A stretch of 64,000 nucleotides of DNA from an uncultured Alistipes sp. (GCA_900544175.1 UQUN01000006.1:1-64000); one strand, 5' to 3'. Shown: positions 35,540 to 45,788, numbered from the stretch's first letter. The notes: generated by a model from the letters alone, not told the origin. Translations and numbers: made by a program.

Positions 35540-35731
35540 ATGGCTAAAGAGCAGAAGACAAAGAGTTTCGTTCTCCGTATAGATGCGACAACGATGGAGG
35601 CTCTGGAGAAATGGGCCGCTGACGAGTTCCGCTCGATCAACGGCCAGCTCCAGTGGCTCATAGACGATGCCCTGCGCCGTGCCGGACGCCTACCTGCAAA
35701 AGACACTCCCGGAAAGCACGACCGATACTGA
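35540..35731 (+). CDS. Small Arc-like ribbon-helix-helix protein
   Basis: A 63-residue basic protein. KSFVLRIDATTMEALEKWAA gives the beta strand and first helix of an Arc/MetJ fold, and RSINGQLQWLIDDALRRAGR the second helix. It is likely a DNA-binding dimer. It lies downstream of the SPFH gene and upstream of a hairpin at 35749; the palindrome at 34413-34433 is a plausible target. Confidence 0.8.
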   Translation: MAKEQKTKSFVLRIDATTMEALEKWAADEFRSINGQLQWLIDDALRRAGRLPAKDTPGKHDRY

Positions 35732-35748
35732 TCATGGCACTACAAATA

Positions 35749-35792
35749 ACATGGGGTCACCTCTTTTTTTCTTTACAGAGGCGACCCCATGT
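35749..35792. terminator. Hairpin between convergent genes
   Basis: ACATGGGGTC and GACCCCATGT are perfect arms, extended by CCTCT/AGAGG past one mismatch. The T-run is inside the loop rather than after the stem, so it is not a textbook terminator, but it lies between the convergent RHH and ferritin genes. Confidence 0.5.
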
Positions 35793-35831
35793 TCTGGTTT
35801 TGATCCCTTTACTTCGGGAACTGAAAGAAAA

Positions 35832-36314
35832 CTATTTGCGCTCGCCGAGCTTGCTGTCAAGCATTACGAGACCGGCCTCACCTGAGCGCTGCACTTTCTC
35901 GTAGATGGAGAGAGTGGTAGCCTCTTCCTCTACCTGCTCGCGGATATAGGTCATGAAGAAATCCTCGGACGGTTTGTCCTTCTCCTCACGGGCGATGTCA
36001 ACCATCTTGTCAATCAGTGCTGTAACATGGCACTCGTGCTCATAGACATGCTTGAAGACATCCTGAACGCTGCCCCAGCCCTGAGGAACTACATCGATCA
36101 TGCTGACCTTGGCGGTACCACCTCTCTTCTGGAGGAACGACGCCATACCATAGGCATGCTCAAGCTCTTCCTGAGACTGCCTCTTCATCCAGTGGGACAT
36201 TCCGTCATAACCCTCTTTCTCAAGATAGAAAGACATGGAAAGATAAAGGTTGGCCGACCACATCTCAGCAATTATCTGATCATTGATCGCATTCTGTAAT
36301 TTTTCGGTAATCAT
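35832..36314 (-). CDS. ftnA: Ferritin (non-haem)
   Basis: A 160-residue iron-storage subunit. Four-helix bundle with ferroxidase ligands in IAEMWSANLYLSMSFYL (Glu17, Tyr24), EELEHAYGM (Glu50, His53) and the later Glu residues of HVYEHECHVT and YIREQVEEEATT. Length is typical. It assembles as a 24-mer in the cytoplasm, storing iron and limiting oxidative damage. Monocistronic, convergent with the RHH gene. Confidence 0.95.
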   Translation of the reverse strand: MITEKLQNAINDQIIAEMWSANLYLSMSFYLEKEGYDGMSHWMKRQSQEELEHAYGMASFLQKRGGTAKVSMIDVVPQGWGSVQDVFKHVYEHECHVTALIDKMVDIAREEKDKPSEDFFMTYIREQVEEEATTLSIYEKVQRSGEAGLVMLDSKLGERK

Positions 36315-36439
36315 AGCTGTAATGTTTTTAAATTTTCATTTCTGACTTATACTTCTGCAAAACCGATACCACAATCCGGACCAATGCCACAATGTCACAA
36401 AAACAGGAACTCCTGTCACCGGCCAGTCAGGCAAACGGG

Positions 36440-37867
36440 TCAGTATATCGCCACGTTGTTGATCAGCGGGCAGGCGTAAGAGTCTATGATATTGAACCTT
36501 ACTTCCGAAGCCACCACCGGATCGAAGCGCATTATCCGCTTGTAGCCTATTGTCGTGCCACGGCAGACCTCCTTCCACTCCCCGGTATCTCCCAGACGGC
36601 ATTCCACACTGAACTCCTTGACTCTCTGTCCCAAGGGGATGTACTCCTGCAGCATCACAGAACTGACCTTCCTGTCTCTGCGGAAATACACGGTGAAGGA
36701 GGCGGAGGTGACACTGTCATCAGTTGCCCAATAAGTCGAATAGCGGCCGTCCACAGCATTAGCAGCGGCATACTTGGGAGAATTGGCCCGGACTGATTCG
36801 GAATAGGCCCGCGACATCTTGGCATAGTCGGCGTGAAATGCCTCCGTACGGGCATTGCGGAACTCCATCAGACGCGCCGAATCGACGGGACTGATACGTC
36901 CGCTACGGTCGGGAGGGACGTTGAGCAACAAGTTGGCATTACGACCTACCGATGCATAGTATATCTCCATCAGCTCGTCTACGCTCTTGAGCAGGCTGTC
37001 CGTCGAAGGAGAGTAGAACCAGCCCGGACGGATGGATACGTCGGCCTCTGCGGGAATCCACAGACTGCCGTGTACATTGCCGCTGTTGAGGGTATCACGG
37101 GGAGGTGCCAGACGGCCGGGGGTAAATCCTGCGACATCCAGCCGCGACCAGTTGGTCTCACCGGCATATCCGCGCTCGTTGCCCACCCAACGGCATCCGG
37201 GACCGACATCGCTGAAAATTATCAGACCGGGATCAAGAGTATGGGCTGTGGCGTTGAAATAATTCCAGCGGTAACGGCTCGGGGCGTCACCCTGACCGTC
37301 ATCGGCTCCGTCAAACCAGAGCTCGAATATGTCGCCGTACTCAGTAAGTACCTCGGTAATGCAGCCCGCGAAAATCTCATTGTATGCCTCTGTCCCGTAA
37401 GCAGGATGGTTGCGGTCCCAGGGCGAAATATAGACTCCGAGCCGGAGACCGTATTTCCTGCAGGCATCCGCCAGCTCCCTCAGGACATCGCCCTGGCCGT
37501 TCCGCCAGGAGCTCTGTGCCACGGTATGACGGCTGTACTTGCTGGGCCACAGGCAGAAGCCGTCATGATGCTTGGCTGTGAGGATAATGCCCTTCATTCC
37601 GGCCTCGCGGGCTATACGGGCCCACTGCTCACAGTCAAGGTCCGTGGGCGCAAATACGTCCGGATTCTCGTCACCGGTACCCCACTCGCTGTCCGTAAAC
37701 GTGTTGGGGCCGAAGTGTACGAACATATAGTACTCCATCTTCTGCCACTCCACCTGGGCCTCCGTAGGCACGGGACCGTACGGAGCAGGGACTGTACTGT
37801 CATTGCAAGAAGCCGCCACCGCAAGCGCGGCGACGGCTGTCAGGAAAATATTTATGCTTCTTCTCAT
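36440..37867 (-). CDS. GH29 alpha-L-fucosidase lipoprotein
   Basis: A 475-residue lipoprotein (AVAASC, Cys21) that removes fucose from glycans. The GH29 domain shows YMFVHFGPNTFTD, GIILTAKHHDGFCLWPS and the nucleophile Asp186 in FELWFDGADDG. The last 120 residues (SPKYAAANAVDGRYSTYWAT, then VMLQEYIPLGQRV) form a discoidin/F5-8C carbohydrate-binding domain. It stands alone, 24 bases before the RND operon's end, and would act at the cell surface or periplasm, possibly with the sulfatase at 51790 on host mucin sugars (inference). Confidence 0.92.
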   Translation of the reverse strand: MRRSINIFLTAVAALAVAASCNDSTVPAPYGPVPTEAQVEWQKMEYYMFVHFGPNTFTDSEWGTGDENPDVFAPTDLDCEQWARIAREAGMKGIILTAKHHDGFCLWPSKYSRHTVAQSSWRNGQGDVLRELADACRKYGLRLGVYISPWDRNHPAYGTEAYNEIFAGCITEVLTEYGDIFELWFDGADDGQGDAPSRYRWNYFNATAHTLDPGLIIFSDVGPGCRWVGNERGYAGETNWSRLDVAGFTPGRLAPPRDTLNSGNVHGSLWIPAEADVSIRPGWFYSPSTDSLLKSVDELMEIYYASVGRNANLLLNVPPDRSGRISPVDSARLMEFRNARTEAFHADYAKMSRAYSESVRANSPKYAAANAVDGRYSTYWATDDSVTSASFTVYFRRDRKVSSVMLQEYIPLGQRVKEFSVECRLGDTGEWKEVCRGTTIGYKRIMRFDPVVASEVRFNIIDSYACPLINNVAIY

Positions 37868-37891
37868 ATCGTCATATTCACTGCATCTGTC

Positions 37892-39304
37892 TTACTGTCT
37901 GCCTCCTCCGAGGGAACGGTAAAGATTGACCGTGGTCTGCAGAAGGAGATATTTGTCGGATATCACATTGAGCTGAGCTGTCAGTAATGACTGCCGGGCC
38001 GTAAGGACTTCAAGATAAGTCATCCCCGAGCTGTTGCGGTAGAGGGACTCCGCTGTATATACCGTACGCTCCAGATCACTTCGCTGGGAGAGATGTTTCT
38101 CCAGCATCTGGTCGTAAATCTCGAGGGCGTAGAGGTTGTTGTTCACCTCCTCTCCCGCATCGAGCAGAGCCTGTTTGTAGCTCAGCTTGGCTATCTCCTC
38201 CTCAGCCTTCGCCACACGCAGGTTGGAGGTCAGCTGTCCCTTGTTGAATATGGGCTGGGCGAGCTGGGCAAGGGCCGACACGATCAGGCCGCCGGGGTTG
38301 AGAATCGCCTGTCCCACGCTGTTGGTCCATCCGGCGCTGCCCGAAAGGGTAAGCTTGGGATAGAAGGCCGAACGGGCCTGGTTGGTCGAATAGTATGCAC
38401 TGGCCAGAGCCATCTCGGCCTGATAGACATCGGGACGGTTCGAGAGCAGCTCCAAAGGAACTCCTACGGAGAAATTCTCAGGAAGAGACTGCTCGTCAAG
38501 GGTACTTCTCTCTATCTTGGTATACACCGAGCCGAGTATGGAGCAGAGGGCGTTCTCCGCCTCCTGACGCTGACGCTTCAGGTCTGCCAGCGAAGCCTCC
38601 AGACCATAGAGCTGGGCTCTGGACTGGGTGACTGCATTCTCATTGACACGGCCGACCTTGAGCATTGCTTCCATCGATCTGATCTGTTCGGACCAGAGAG
38701 CCACATTCTCCTCACTGATACGGACCTGCTCGTCCAGCATCAGAAGAGAATAGTAGGTATTGGCAACCGTGGCGATGAGCTGGGAGCGGACTGCCTGACG
38801 GTAAGCTTGCTGCTGGAGGAGAGTCGCCTGGGCACCGCGTTTTGCATTGAGCAGCGAGCCGAAGAGGTCTATGTCCCAGCTGACGGAAAGTCCGGCATTG
38901 TAGGTCCAGGAGCCGGATGTGGTAACACTGCCCTGATTGTCGGCAAGGGTGTAGTTGTATCCGCCCTGAGGACCGAGATTAAGCGATGGAGAATAAGCCC
39001 ACTTCGAGGCTTTCAGCTGAGCCTGGGCCTGCTGTACCCTGAGTGCTGCAGAAAGCAGATCGGTGTTATTGTCCAGAGCCGTACGGATAAGCTCCTGCAG
39101 GTGAGGGTCGGTGAACATCTCCTCCCACGGCATGTAACCGAAGGATGCGCTGTCCTCGACAACTGTTGAATCAACGGGAGCCACTAACTCAGCACGGTAG
39201 AGACTGTCCACCGCAACGAGATCTTCAGGTCTCTGGTATTTGCGGTAAATGGAGCATCCGCTCATCATCAGCACCGCGAGTGGTATTATAATTATCTTTC
39301 TCAT
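37892..39304 (-). CDS. NodT-type outer-membrane efflux lipoprotein
   Basis: A 470-residue outer-membrane channel for the RND pump. Lipobox MMSGC (Cys17) marks an anchored lipoprotein; two OEP repeats follow, with TALDNNTDLLSAALRVQQAQ, SWDIDLFGSL, SNRPDVYQAEMALASAYYS and SSGMTYLEVLTARQSLLTAQ as family signposts. Its ATG overlaps the transporter stop by four bases. Third gene of the adaptor-pump-channel operon. Confidence 0.94.
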   Translation of the reverse strand: MRKIIIIPLAVLMMSGCSIYRKYQRPEDLVAVDSLYRAELVAPVDSTVVEDSASFGYMPWEEMFTDPHLQELIRTALDNNTDLLSAALRVQQAQAQLKASKWAYSPSLNLGPQGGYNYTLADNQGSVTTSGSWTYNAGLSVSWDIDLFGSLLNAKRGAQATLLQQQAYRQAVRSQLIATVANTYYSLLMLDEQVRISEENVALWSEQIRSMEAMLKVGRVNENAVTQSRAQLYGLEASLADLKRQRQEAENALCSILGSVYTKIERSTLDEQSLPENFSVGVPLELLSNRPDVYQAEMALASAYYSTNQARSAFYPKLTLSGSAGWTNSVGQAILNPGGLIVSALAQLAQPIFNKGQLTSNLRVAKAEEEIAKLSYKQALLDAGEEVNNNLYALEIYDQMLEKHLSQRSDLERTVYTAESLYRNSSGMTYLEVLTARQSLLTAQLNVISDKYLLLQTTVNLYRSLGGGRQ

Positions 39305-42300
39305 AGTGATGCTCTTTCCTCCTTTCTTTTACCCATTACCTTCTCCTCCACATACTGGAAGATGACGAAGAACATAGGCGTTAAGAACATAAGTGCTATA
39401 GTTCCGACCACCATTCCTCCGGCTGTTCCCACACCGAGAGAGCGGTAACCGTTGGCTCCGACTCCGGAAGCCGTAATCAGAGGCAGCAGACCTATGACCA
39501 TGGTGAGCACGGTCATGAGCACAGGCCTGAGACGTACACCGGCCGCCGACAGAGCCGCCGCACTCAACGACATACCTCTTTTTCTTCGCTGCGATCCATA
39601 CTCGGTGATCAGAATGGCAGTTTTGGACAGCAGTCCGATCAGCATGACCATACCGACCTGAGTGTAGATATTGTTCTCCAGCCCCCACATCTTGGTAAAC
39701 AGATAGCTGCCCATCAGACCGAAAGGTACTGAGCAAAGCACTGCGAGAGGCAAGAAGAGACTCTCATACATACCGCAGAGGATCAGGTAGATGAAAACGA
39801 CGCAGATAACATACACAATGGTTGTAGTATTGGAATCCGACAGTTCCGCCTCCTCTCTGGTCATGCCGGAGAACTCGTAACCGAATCCGGTAGGAAGCGC
39901 CTCCTCGCTGACCTCCTCTATGGCGGCGATAATGTCACCGGAACTGTATCCGGGATTGGGCATACCCTGAACAGTAATGGATGTGAACATGTTGAACCTG
40001 TTGAGCACCTCCGCTCCGTATATCTTCTTCATGGTGACGAACTGGCTTACAGGCGCCATGCCGTTGGATGTGCGTACATACACGTCATCAAGTGACTGCA
40101 TATTGTCCCTGAACTCAGGCGGAGCCTGCAGGATGACACGGTACAGCTTGGTGAAACGGTTGAAGTTAGATACGTACATACTTCCGTAGTAGCCGGAGAG
40201 TACGGAAAGCACCGCATCAGTCGTGGTCCCTGCACGTATACACTTGGCGGCATCCACGTCGATCTGGTACTGGGGAAAGTTGGAGCTGAATGACGTATAG
40301 GCCATCTGGACTTCCGGTCTTTGGTTAAGTGCCGCTATGAAGCCCTGAGTAACCTCCTCGAGAGCATCGATGCCACGGCCCGAACGGTCCTGCAGGTCGA
40401 CGAAGAAACTGTTACCAGTACCGTAACCGGAAATCATAGGAGGAGCGAAGATGAATATCTGCGCATTCTTGATATGGGCGGTATTGGCATATATCTTTTC
40501 AATGACAGCCGTGTAGCTCTGGTCCTTGTCCGGACGCTCGCTCCAGTCCTTGAGACGTATCATCATCATGGCGTGGGACGCTCCGCTACCGGAGAACGAG
40601 AAACCGGCCACCTGGTTGTAGGTCTGTATCTCCTCTATGTCCTTGATGCTGTTCTGCATCTCGGTAAGAATTTCATTGGTCTCGGCCAAAGTGGTTCCAG
40701 GTGCGGCATCCACACTGATAAAGAGGGAACCTGTATCCTCGTTGGGCACAAGACTGGTCTTGGCGGTCGCCATGAAATAGACAAGAAGACCGCAGGCCAG
40801 CACAAGACAGCTTAATCCGACCCATTTGTGCTTTATGAAGAACTTGACTCCTCCCTTGTATTTGCCGATTATACGGCCGAAAGATGCCTCAAAGGCGATT
40901 CTGAATCTTGTCGAGAACTGCTTGGGCCGTTCTCCGGGAGACACAATCTCGTTAGGCTTCATGATAAGGGCGCACAACGCAGGCGAAAGAGTCAAGGCGT
41001 TGATAGCCGAGAAACCTACGGCAGCAGCCATTGTAAGACCGAACTGCTTATAGAAAAGTCCCGATGTACCTCCGAGGAACGACACAGGGATGAACACGGC
41101 CATGAAGACCAGTGTCGCTGACACCACCGCTGCCGAGACACCCTCGACACCGTCCATTGCAGCCTTGTACGCAGACCTGTAACCCATGTCGAAGCGTGCC
41201 TGCACCGCTTCGACGACGATTATGGCATCGTCCACGACCGTACCGATAACCAGAATCAACGCGAAGAGAGTGATCAGGTTGATGGTGAAACCAGCCACTA
41301 TGAGGAACGCGAACGTAGCGATAAGCGCAACGAAAATACATATGGTAGGTATGAGCGTTGCCCTTGGACTCTGCAGGAAGACATATACTACGAGCACTAC
41401 GAGAAGGATGGTCTCGAAGAGAGTCTTGATCACCTCTTTGATGGAAGCGTCAAGGAAGTCCTTGGTACTCATGATGTCCACGATCTCGACTCCCTTAGGC
41501 AGGTCTGCCTTGACAGTCTCCAGGTACGCATCTATCTCCTTGATGATCTCGTTGGCGTTACTTCCGGCTGTCTGGTTGATCATACAGGTCACGCCGGGAG
41601 CACCCTTCACACGTCCCTCATAATTATAGGTCACCGCTCCCAGCTGGATATCGGCGATGTCTTTCAACTTCAGCACACGACCGTCATCATAGGCGCGGAT
41701 AACGATCTCACCGAATTCCTCCTCAGTGGACAGACGTCCTTTGTAACGGAGGGTATACTGGAATACATTGTCTGAATTCTCTCCTATCGCACCTGTGGAA
41801 GCCTCTATGTTCTGACTGGCCAGAGCCGCACTCACGTCGGTAGGAACCAGCTCATACTGGGCCATAATCTCAGGCTTCAGCCATATACGCATCGCATAGT
41901 CTCCGCCCATCACGTTGCACTCACCGACTCCGGAAATACGCTGTATCTGAGGTTTGACATTGATGGACAGGTAATTGGTAAGGAATGTCTCGTCATAAGT
42001 GCTGTCCGGTGACACCAATGCGAACACCTTCAGCGTACTGCTCTGGCGCTTGGCGACCTCGACTCCGACCTGAGTCACCTCGGCCGGCAGAAGGGAGGTA
42101 GCCCTCGACACACGGTTCTGTACATTGACCGCCGCCATATCCGGGTCGATACCCTGCTTGAAATACACGGTGACCGAAGCACTTCCCGAGTTACTGGCCT
42201 CGGACGTCATGTAAGTCATGTCCTCCACACCGTTTATGGCCTCCTCCAGAGGAGCGATCACGGCATTCTGTACAGCTGTTGCATTCGCACCGCTGTAGGT

Positions 42301-42444
42301 CGTGGAGACACGTATGGTAGGAGGAGCTATATCCGGATACTGCTCGACTGGCAGCATCGCAAGACCGATGATTCCTATCAATACCAGAAAGGTGGAAATG
42401 GCCACTGACAGAATCGGCCTGTCTATGAACGTTTTCAGATTCAT
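39301..42444 (-). CDS. RND multidrug efflux transporter (HAE1/AcrB family)
   Basis: A 1047-residue inner-membrane proton antiporter with twelve helices in two repeats and two large periplasmic loops. FIDRPILSVAISTFLVLIG opens the first helix; proton-relay Asp405-Asp406 lie in GTVVDDAIIV; the second half repeats with GLLSKTAILITEYG and RLRPVLMTVLTMVIGLLPL. Full length and intact, so likely active; exact drugs cannot be read from sequence. Three bases separate it from the adaptor gene. Confidence 0.96.
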   Translation of the reverse strand: MNLKTFIDRPILSVAISTFLVLIGIIGLAMLPVEQYPDIAPPTIRVSTTYSGANATAVQNAVIAPLEEAINGVEDMTYMTSEASNSGSASVTVYFKQGIDPDMAAVNVQNRVSRATSLLPAEVTQVGVEVAKRQSSTLKVFALVSPDSTYDETFLTNYLSINVKPQIQRISGVGECNVMGGDYAMRIWLKPEIMAQYELVPTDVSAALASQNIEASTGAIGENSDNVFQYTLRYKGRLSTEEEFGEIVIRAYDDGRVLKLKDIADIQLGAVTYNYEGRVKGAPGVTCMINQTAGSNANEIIKEIDAYLETVKADLPKGVEIVDIMSTKDFLDASIKEVIKTLFETILLVVLVVYVFLQSPRATLIPTICIFVALIATFAFLIVAGFTINLITLFALILVIGTVVDDAIIVVEAVQARFDMGYRSAYKAAMDGVEGVSAAVVSATLVFMAVFIPVSFLGGTSGLFYKQFGLTMAAAVGFSAINALTLSPALCALIMKPNEIVSPGERPKQFSTRFRIAFEASFGRIIGKYKGGVKFFIKHKWVGLSCLVLACGLLVYFMATAKTSLVPNEDTGSLFISVDAAPGTTLAETNEILTEMQNSIKDIEEIQTYNQVAGFSFSGSGASHAMMMIRLKDWSERPDKDQSYTAVIEKIYANTAHIKNAQIFIFAPPMISGYGTGNSFFVDLQDRSGRGIDALEEVTQGFIAALNQRPEVQMAYTSFSSNFPQYQIDVDAAKCIRAGTTTDAVLSVLSGYYGSMYVSNFNRFTKLYRVILQAPPEFRDNMQSLDDVYVRTSNGMAPVSQFVTMKKIYGAEVLNRFNMFTSITVQGMPNPGYSSGDIIAAIEEVSEEALPTGFGYEFSGMTREEAELSDSNTTTIVYVICVVFIYLILCGMYESLFLPLAVLCSVPFGLMGSYLFTKMWGLENNIYTQVGMVMLIGLLSKTAILITEYGSQRRKRGMSLSAAALSAAGVRLRPVLMTVLTMVIGLLPLITASGVGANGYRSLGVGTAGGMVVGTIALMFLTPMFFVIFQYVEEKVMGKRKEERASL

Positions 42445-42447
42445 ATT

Positions 42448-43572
42448 TTATTCTCCTTCATTAGAGTTTACTGGAGTGCCGGCAATCGGAGTACCTTCCC
42501 TGAGCAGACCTGCTCCCTTGGACACAATGACATCGCCCTCAGACAGTCCGCTCTCAACGACATACTCCCTGCCGTCATTGATTCTGAAGACCTTTATCTC
42601 ATTGGAAACAGCTTTGCCGTCCACTACCTTGTACACGTATATCTTATCCTGTATCTCGAATGTGGCCTCCTGAGGAATCACGATACAGTTGTTTCTGTCA
42701 TACGAGACATTGATACGGCCGGAGCCTCCGCTCATCAGCCTTCCGTCCGGATTGTCAAAGACCGCCCTGATGCTGACGGCTCCGGTGAGCTTGTCTACAA
42801 TACGGCTAATCACATCTATCCGACCGGCATGTTCATATACGGTGCCATCCGAAAGCGTAAGCGTCACAGGCTGAAAGGACTTGATGGTGTTGTCAATGGA
42901 TCCGTACAGACGGGTCATTGAGAGCACTTCTTTCTCAGGCAGGGAGAAATACACGTACATCTGCGAGTTGTCCGAAACACTGATAAGCGGCTCAGTCATA
43001 GACGCGCTGACCAGAGCGCCCACCCTTACGGACGTCATGCCAGCAGAACCGTTTACCGGACTCTTCACGATGGCATACGAGAGATTCTGGGCCGCACTTG
43101 CCTCAGATGCCTCGGCCTGTCTGAGCGAGGCCACTGCGCTATTGTATGAATTGCGGGCAGTCTGAAGTTCAAAATCCGAAATAACATTCTCCGCATAAAG
43201 GTCCTCGCTTCCCTCCAGAGAGAGTCTGGATGTGGCAAGCTGGGCTTCTGCAGTAGCCACTGCCGCCTTAGCCTGTCTGTATGAAGCCGCATATGGGATG
43301 GTATCAATTACGAAAAGGATTTCCCCTTTCTTTACCTTTGCCCCTTCCTTGACCTTGACTTCCGTTATGAATCCGGACACCTGAGGCCGGATCTCGACAT
43401 CCTGCTTTCCCTCTATGACAGCCGAATAACTCACAGACAGAGTCCGGTCTTCAGGGAAAACCCTCAGAAGCGGATACGTACCCGCCTCTACCTGGCTTTC
43501 AGTCTTCTGCTTGCATGACGCAACACTTAAAACCAAAAAAAGACCTACAGCCGCTACTTTCAGATACTGCAT
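42448..43572 (-). CDS. RND periplasmic adaptor (AcrA-like lipoprotein)
   Basis: A 374-residue membrane-fusion protein with lipoprotein signal LSVASC (Cys20). The lipoyl halves (IEGKQDVEIRPQVSGFITEV, and YAIVKSPVNGSAGMTSVRVG) flank a helical hairpin rich in Ala and Glu (about 95-160), and a C-terminal membrane-proximal domain ends the protein. It is the first gene of the operon. No local regulator gene is visible; the upstream region has an AATATTTG near-match to a -7 box around 43652. Confidence 0.94.
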   Translation of the reverse strand: MQYLKVAAVGLFLVLSVASCKQKTESQVEAGTYPLLRVFPEDRTLSVSYSAVIEGKQDVEIRPQVSGFITEVKVKEGAKVKKGEILFVIDTIPYAASYRQAKAAVATAEAQLATSRLSLEGSEDLYAENVISDFELQTARNSYNSAVASLRQAEASEASAAQNLSYAIVKSPVNGSAGMTSVRVGALVSASMTEPLISVSDNSQMYVYFSLPEKEVLSMTRLYGSIDNTIKSFQPVTLTLSDGTVYEHAGRIDVISRIVDKLTGAVSIRAVFDNPDGRLMSGGSGRINVSYDRNNCIVIPQEATFEIQDKIYVYKVVDGKAVSNEIKVFRINDGREYVVESGLSEGDVIVSKGAGLLREGTPIAGTPVNSNEGE

Positions 43573-43707
43573 ATTTATTTAACTCTTTTAAAATTTCTGA
43601 GTTCGGGTTAGCAACGATTGTGCCAAATCGACAGGATTTCCTTTTTTGCCACAAATATTTCCGAATCTTTACGAATCTTATATTTCCTCCACATCCGGAA
43701 TTTTGAC

Positions 43708-43715
43708 TATTTTTG
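43708..43715 (+). promoter_or_regulatory. -7 promoter element of the pullulanase gene
   Basis: TATTTTTG is a perfect TAnnTTTG 22 bases before the ATG at 43737; TATTTC about 21 bases upstream may be a weak -33. Confidence 0.45.
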
Positions 43716-43736
43716 CAGAAACAATCAGACTTGCAG

Positions 43737-45734
43737 ATGAGAACAGTCATTTTATCCTTGGCCCTGTCAGCGGCCATGTCCGGAAATTTTCAGTCTAAGG
43801 ACGGCGCATTGCCCGAATTATCATACACTCCAGGCCATTGCCGGTTCAGTCTGTGGGCCCCCACGGCAGATTCCGCAATGATCCTGCTGTACGAGAGCGG
43901 AACCGGCGGAACACCCCTGAGGCAGATAGCCATGGACAGGAACACGTCCGACGGTTCCTGGAGCGCCGCAGTAGACGAGGATCTCAACGGCATGTTCTAC
44001 ACTTTCCGCGTATTTTGCCACGGAAAATGGATGGACGAGACACCAGGCATATTCGCGACAGCCGTAGGCGTCAACGGGAAAAGGGCGGCCATTATCGACA
44101 TGGCTGCCACAGACCCTGAAGGCTGGGAAAACGACAAGGCCCCGGAACTGCGGTCTCCGGCCGATGCCGTCATCTACGAGATGCACCACAGAGACCTGAG
44201 CATACACCCGTCATCGGGCATTTCTCCGGAGCACAGAGGAAAGTTCCTGGCTCTTGCCGAAAACGGCACCACCAACGGGCAGGGAGCATCCACCGGCATC
44301 GACCACCTGCGCGAACTGGGTGTCACCCACGTACATATCCTGCCTTCATTTGACTATGCCTCAGTGGACGAGACCACGTTGCAGGACAATGTCTACAACT
44401 GGGGCTACGACCCGGTCAACTACAATGTCCCGGAAGGCTCCTACTCCACCGATCCCTACGATCCTGCATGCCGGATCCGGGAGTTCAAGCAGATGGTCAT
44501 GGCCCTGCATCAGGCAGGAATACGTGTGATACTGGACGTAGTGTACAATCATGTCGCGGATGCTGCGTCAAGCCCGTTCGAACTGACTGTCCCGGGATAT
44601 TTCTTCAGGATGAAAGAAGACGGGTCTTTCGCTGACGGCTCCGGATGCGGCAACGAGACCGCCTCGGAGAAAGAGATGATGCGCCGCTACATAGTGGAAT
44701 CTGTATGCAGGTGGGCCAGGGAATACCACATTGACGGCTTCCGGTTCGACCTGATGGGCATACACGACATAGAGACCATGAATGCTGTCCGCAGTGCCTT
44801 GGACAAGATAGATCCTGATATTCTGGTATATGGTGAAGGATGGGCCGCATCAGCTCCGTCCTACTGTCCTGACAGCCTGGCAATGAAGGCAGCAATATGG
44901 AGAATGCCGGGTATCGCCGCCTTTTCCGATGAACTGCGCGATGCCCTTCGCGGCCCGTTCAGCGATGACAATAAAGCCGGCTTCTTAGGCGGTGAGCCCG
45001 GTTTGGAGGAAAGCGTCAAGTTCGGAATCGTAGGTGCGGTACAGCATCCTGGCATAGACTATTCAAAGGTCAACTATTCCGATACCTGCTGGAGCAACGA
45101 GCCGACACAGATGATCTCGTACATCTCATGCCACGATGACATGTGTCTCAGAGACCGTCTGACAGCCTCTGTTCCGGAAGCCTCCGAAGCAGAACTGCTT
45201 AAATTGGACAAGCTCGGGCAGACAGCCGTGTTCACATCGCAAGGCATTCCGTTCATCTTCGCCGGAGAAGAGATATTCCGCACAAAACAAGGCGTACACA
45301 ACAGCTACAACAGTCCCGACTCCATCAATGCAATCGACTGGAGCTTCAAGAACCGCTATGCAGACCTGTACGAATACTGCCGAGGACTGATCGCCCTGCG
45401 CAAAGCCCATCCGGCATTCAGGCTCGGAGACGCGGACCTGATCCGCAAACATCTTGAATTCATGGAGGTTCCCGAAGGGGTCGTCGCCTTCCGACTCACC
45501 GGGCACGCTGGAGGAGACCCCTGCGAGGAAATCATCGTGATACTCAATTCCCTGAAAAAGCCCGTAACCATCGATGTGTCCAAGGATCCTCAAGACAGCA
45601 GAGACCTGGCAGAGATGTACACTTACACGGTATTCTGCTCAGGAGGAAAAGTATCTGCCGACGGACTCGGTACTGTATCAGGCCCGACAGTCACGGCCGG
45701 TGCCCAGGAAGCCCTGATCATCGGCCGTCCGTAA
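43737..45734 (+). CDS. pulA: Type I pullulanase (GH13)
   Basis: A 665-residue alpha-1,6-glucosidase that debranches pullulan, starch or glycogen. An N-terminal CBM48-like domain (about 25-115) precedes the GH13 barrel. Type I hallmark YNWGYDPVNYNVPEGSYSTD is present, with DVVYNH, GFRFDLMG (nucleophile Asp), VYGEGW (acid Glu) and ISCHDD. A short hydrophobic N-terminus (RTVILSLALSAAMSG) suggests export. ATG 43737 is preferred over an upstream TTG that overlaps the promoter. No Sus genes surround it. Confidence 0.94.
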   Translation: MRTVILSLALSAAMSGNFQSKDGALPELSYTPGHCRFSLWAPTADSAMILLYESGTGGTPLRQIAMDRNTSDGSWSAAVDEDLNGMFYTFRVFCHGKWMDETPGIFATAVGVNGKRAAIIDMAATDPEGWENDKAPELRSPADAVIYEMHHRDLSIHPSSGISPEHRGKFLALAENGTTNGQGASTGIDHLRELGVTHVHILPSFDYASVDETTLQDNVYNWGYDPVNYNVPEGSYSTDPYDPACRIREFKQMVMALHQAGIRVILDVVYNHVADAASSPFELTVPGYFFRMKEDGSFADGSGCGNETASEKEMMRRYIVESVCRWAREYHIDGFRFDLMGIHDIETMNAVRSALDKIDPDILVYGEGWAASAPSYCPDSLAMKAAIWRMPGIAAFSDELRDALRGPFSDDNKAGFLGGEPGLEESVKFGIVGAVQHPGIDYSKVNYSDTCWSNEPTQMISYISCHDDMCLRDRLTASVPEASEAELLKLDKLGQTAVFTSQGIPFIFAGEEIFRTKQGVHNSYNSPDSINAIDWSFKNRYADLYEYCRGLIALRKAHPAFRLGDADLIRKHLEFMEVPEGVVAFRLTGHAGGDPCEEIIVILNSLKKPVTIDVSKDPQDSRDLAEMYTYTVFCSGGKVSADGLGTVSGPTVTAGAQEALIIGRP

Positions 45735-45780
45735 CTGTACAACATGAACAGAAAATTTACCACCATCCGCATATTTTCAA

Positions 45781-45788
45781 TATATTTG
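45781..45788 (+). promoter_or_regulatory. -7 promoter element of the GNAT-MsrA gene
   Basis: TATATTTG, perfect TAnnTTTG, 29 bases before the start codon; no TTTG at the -33 position. Confidence 0.5.

Noticed and set aside
35749..35792. Hairpin considered as a small RNA
   Set aside because: It has no promoter of its own and its position between convergent genes fits a shared transcription stop.
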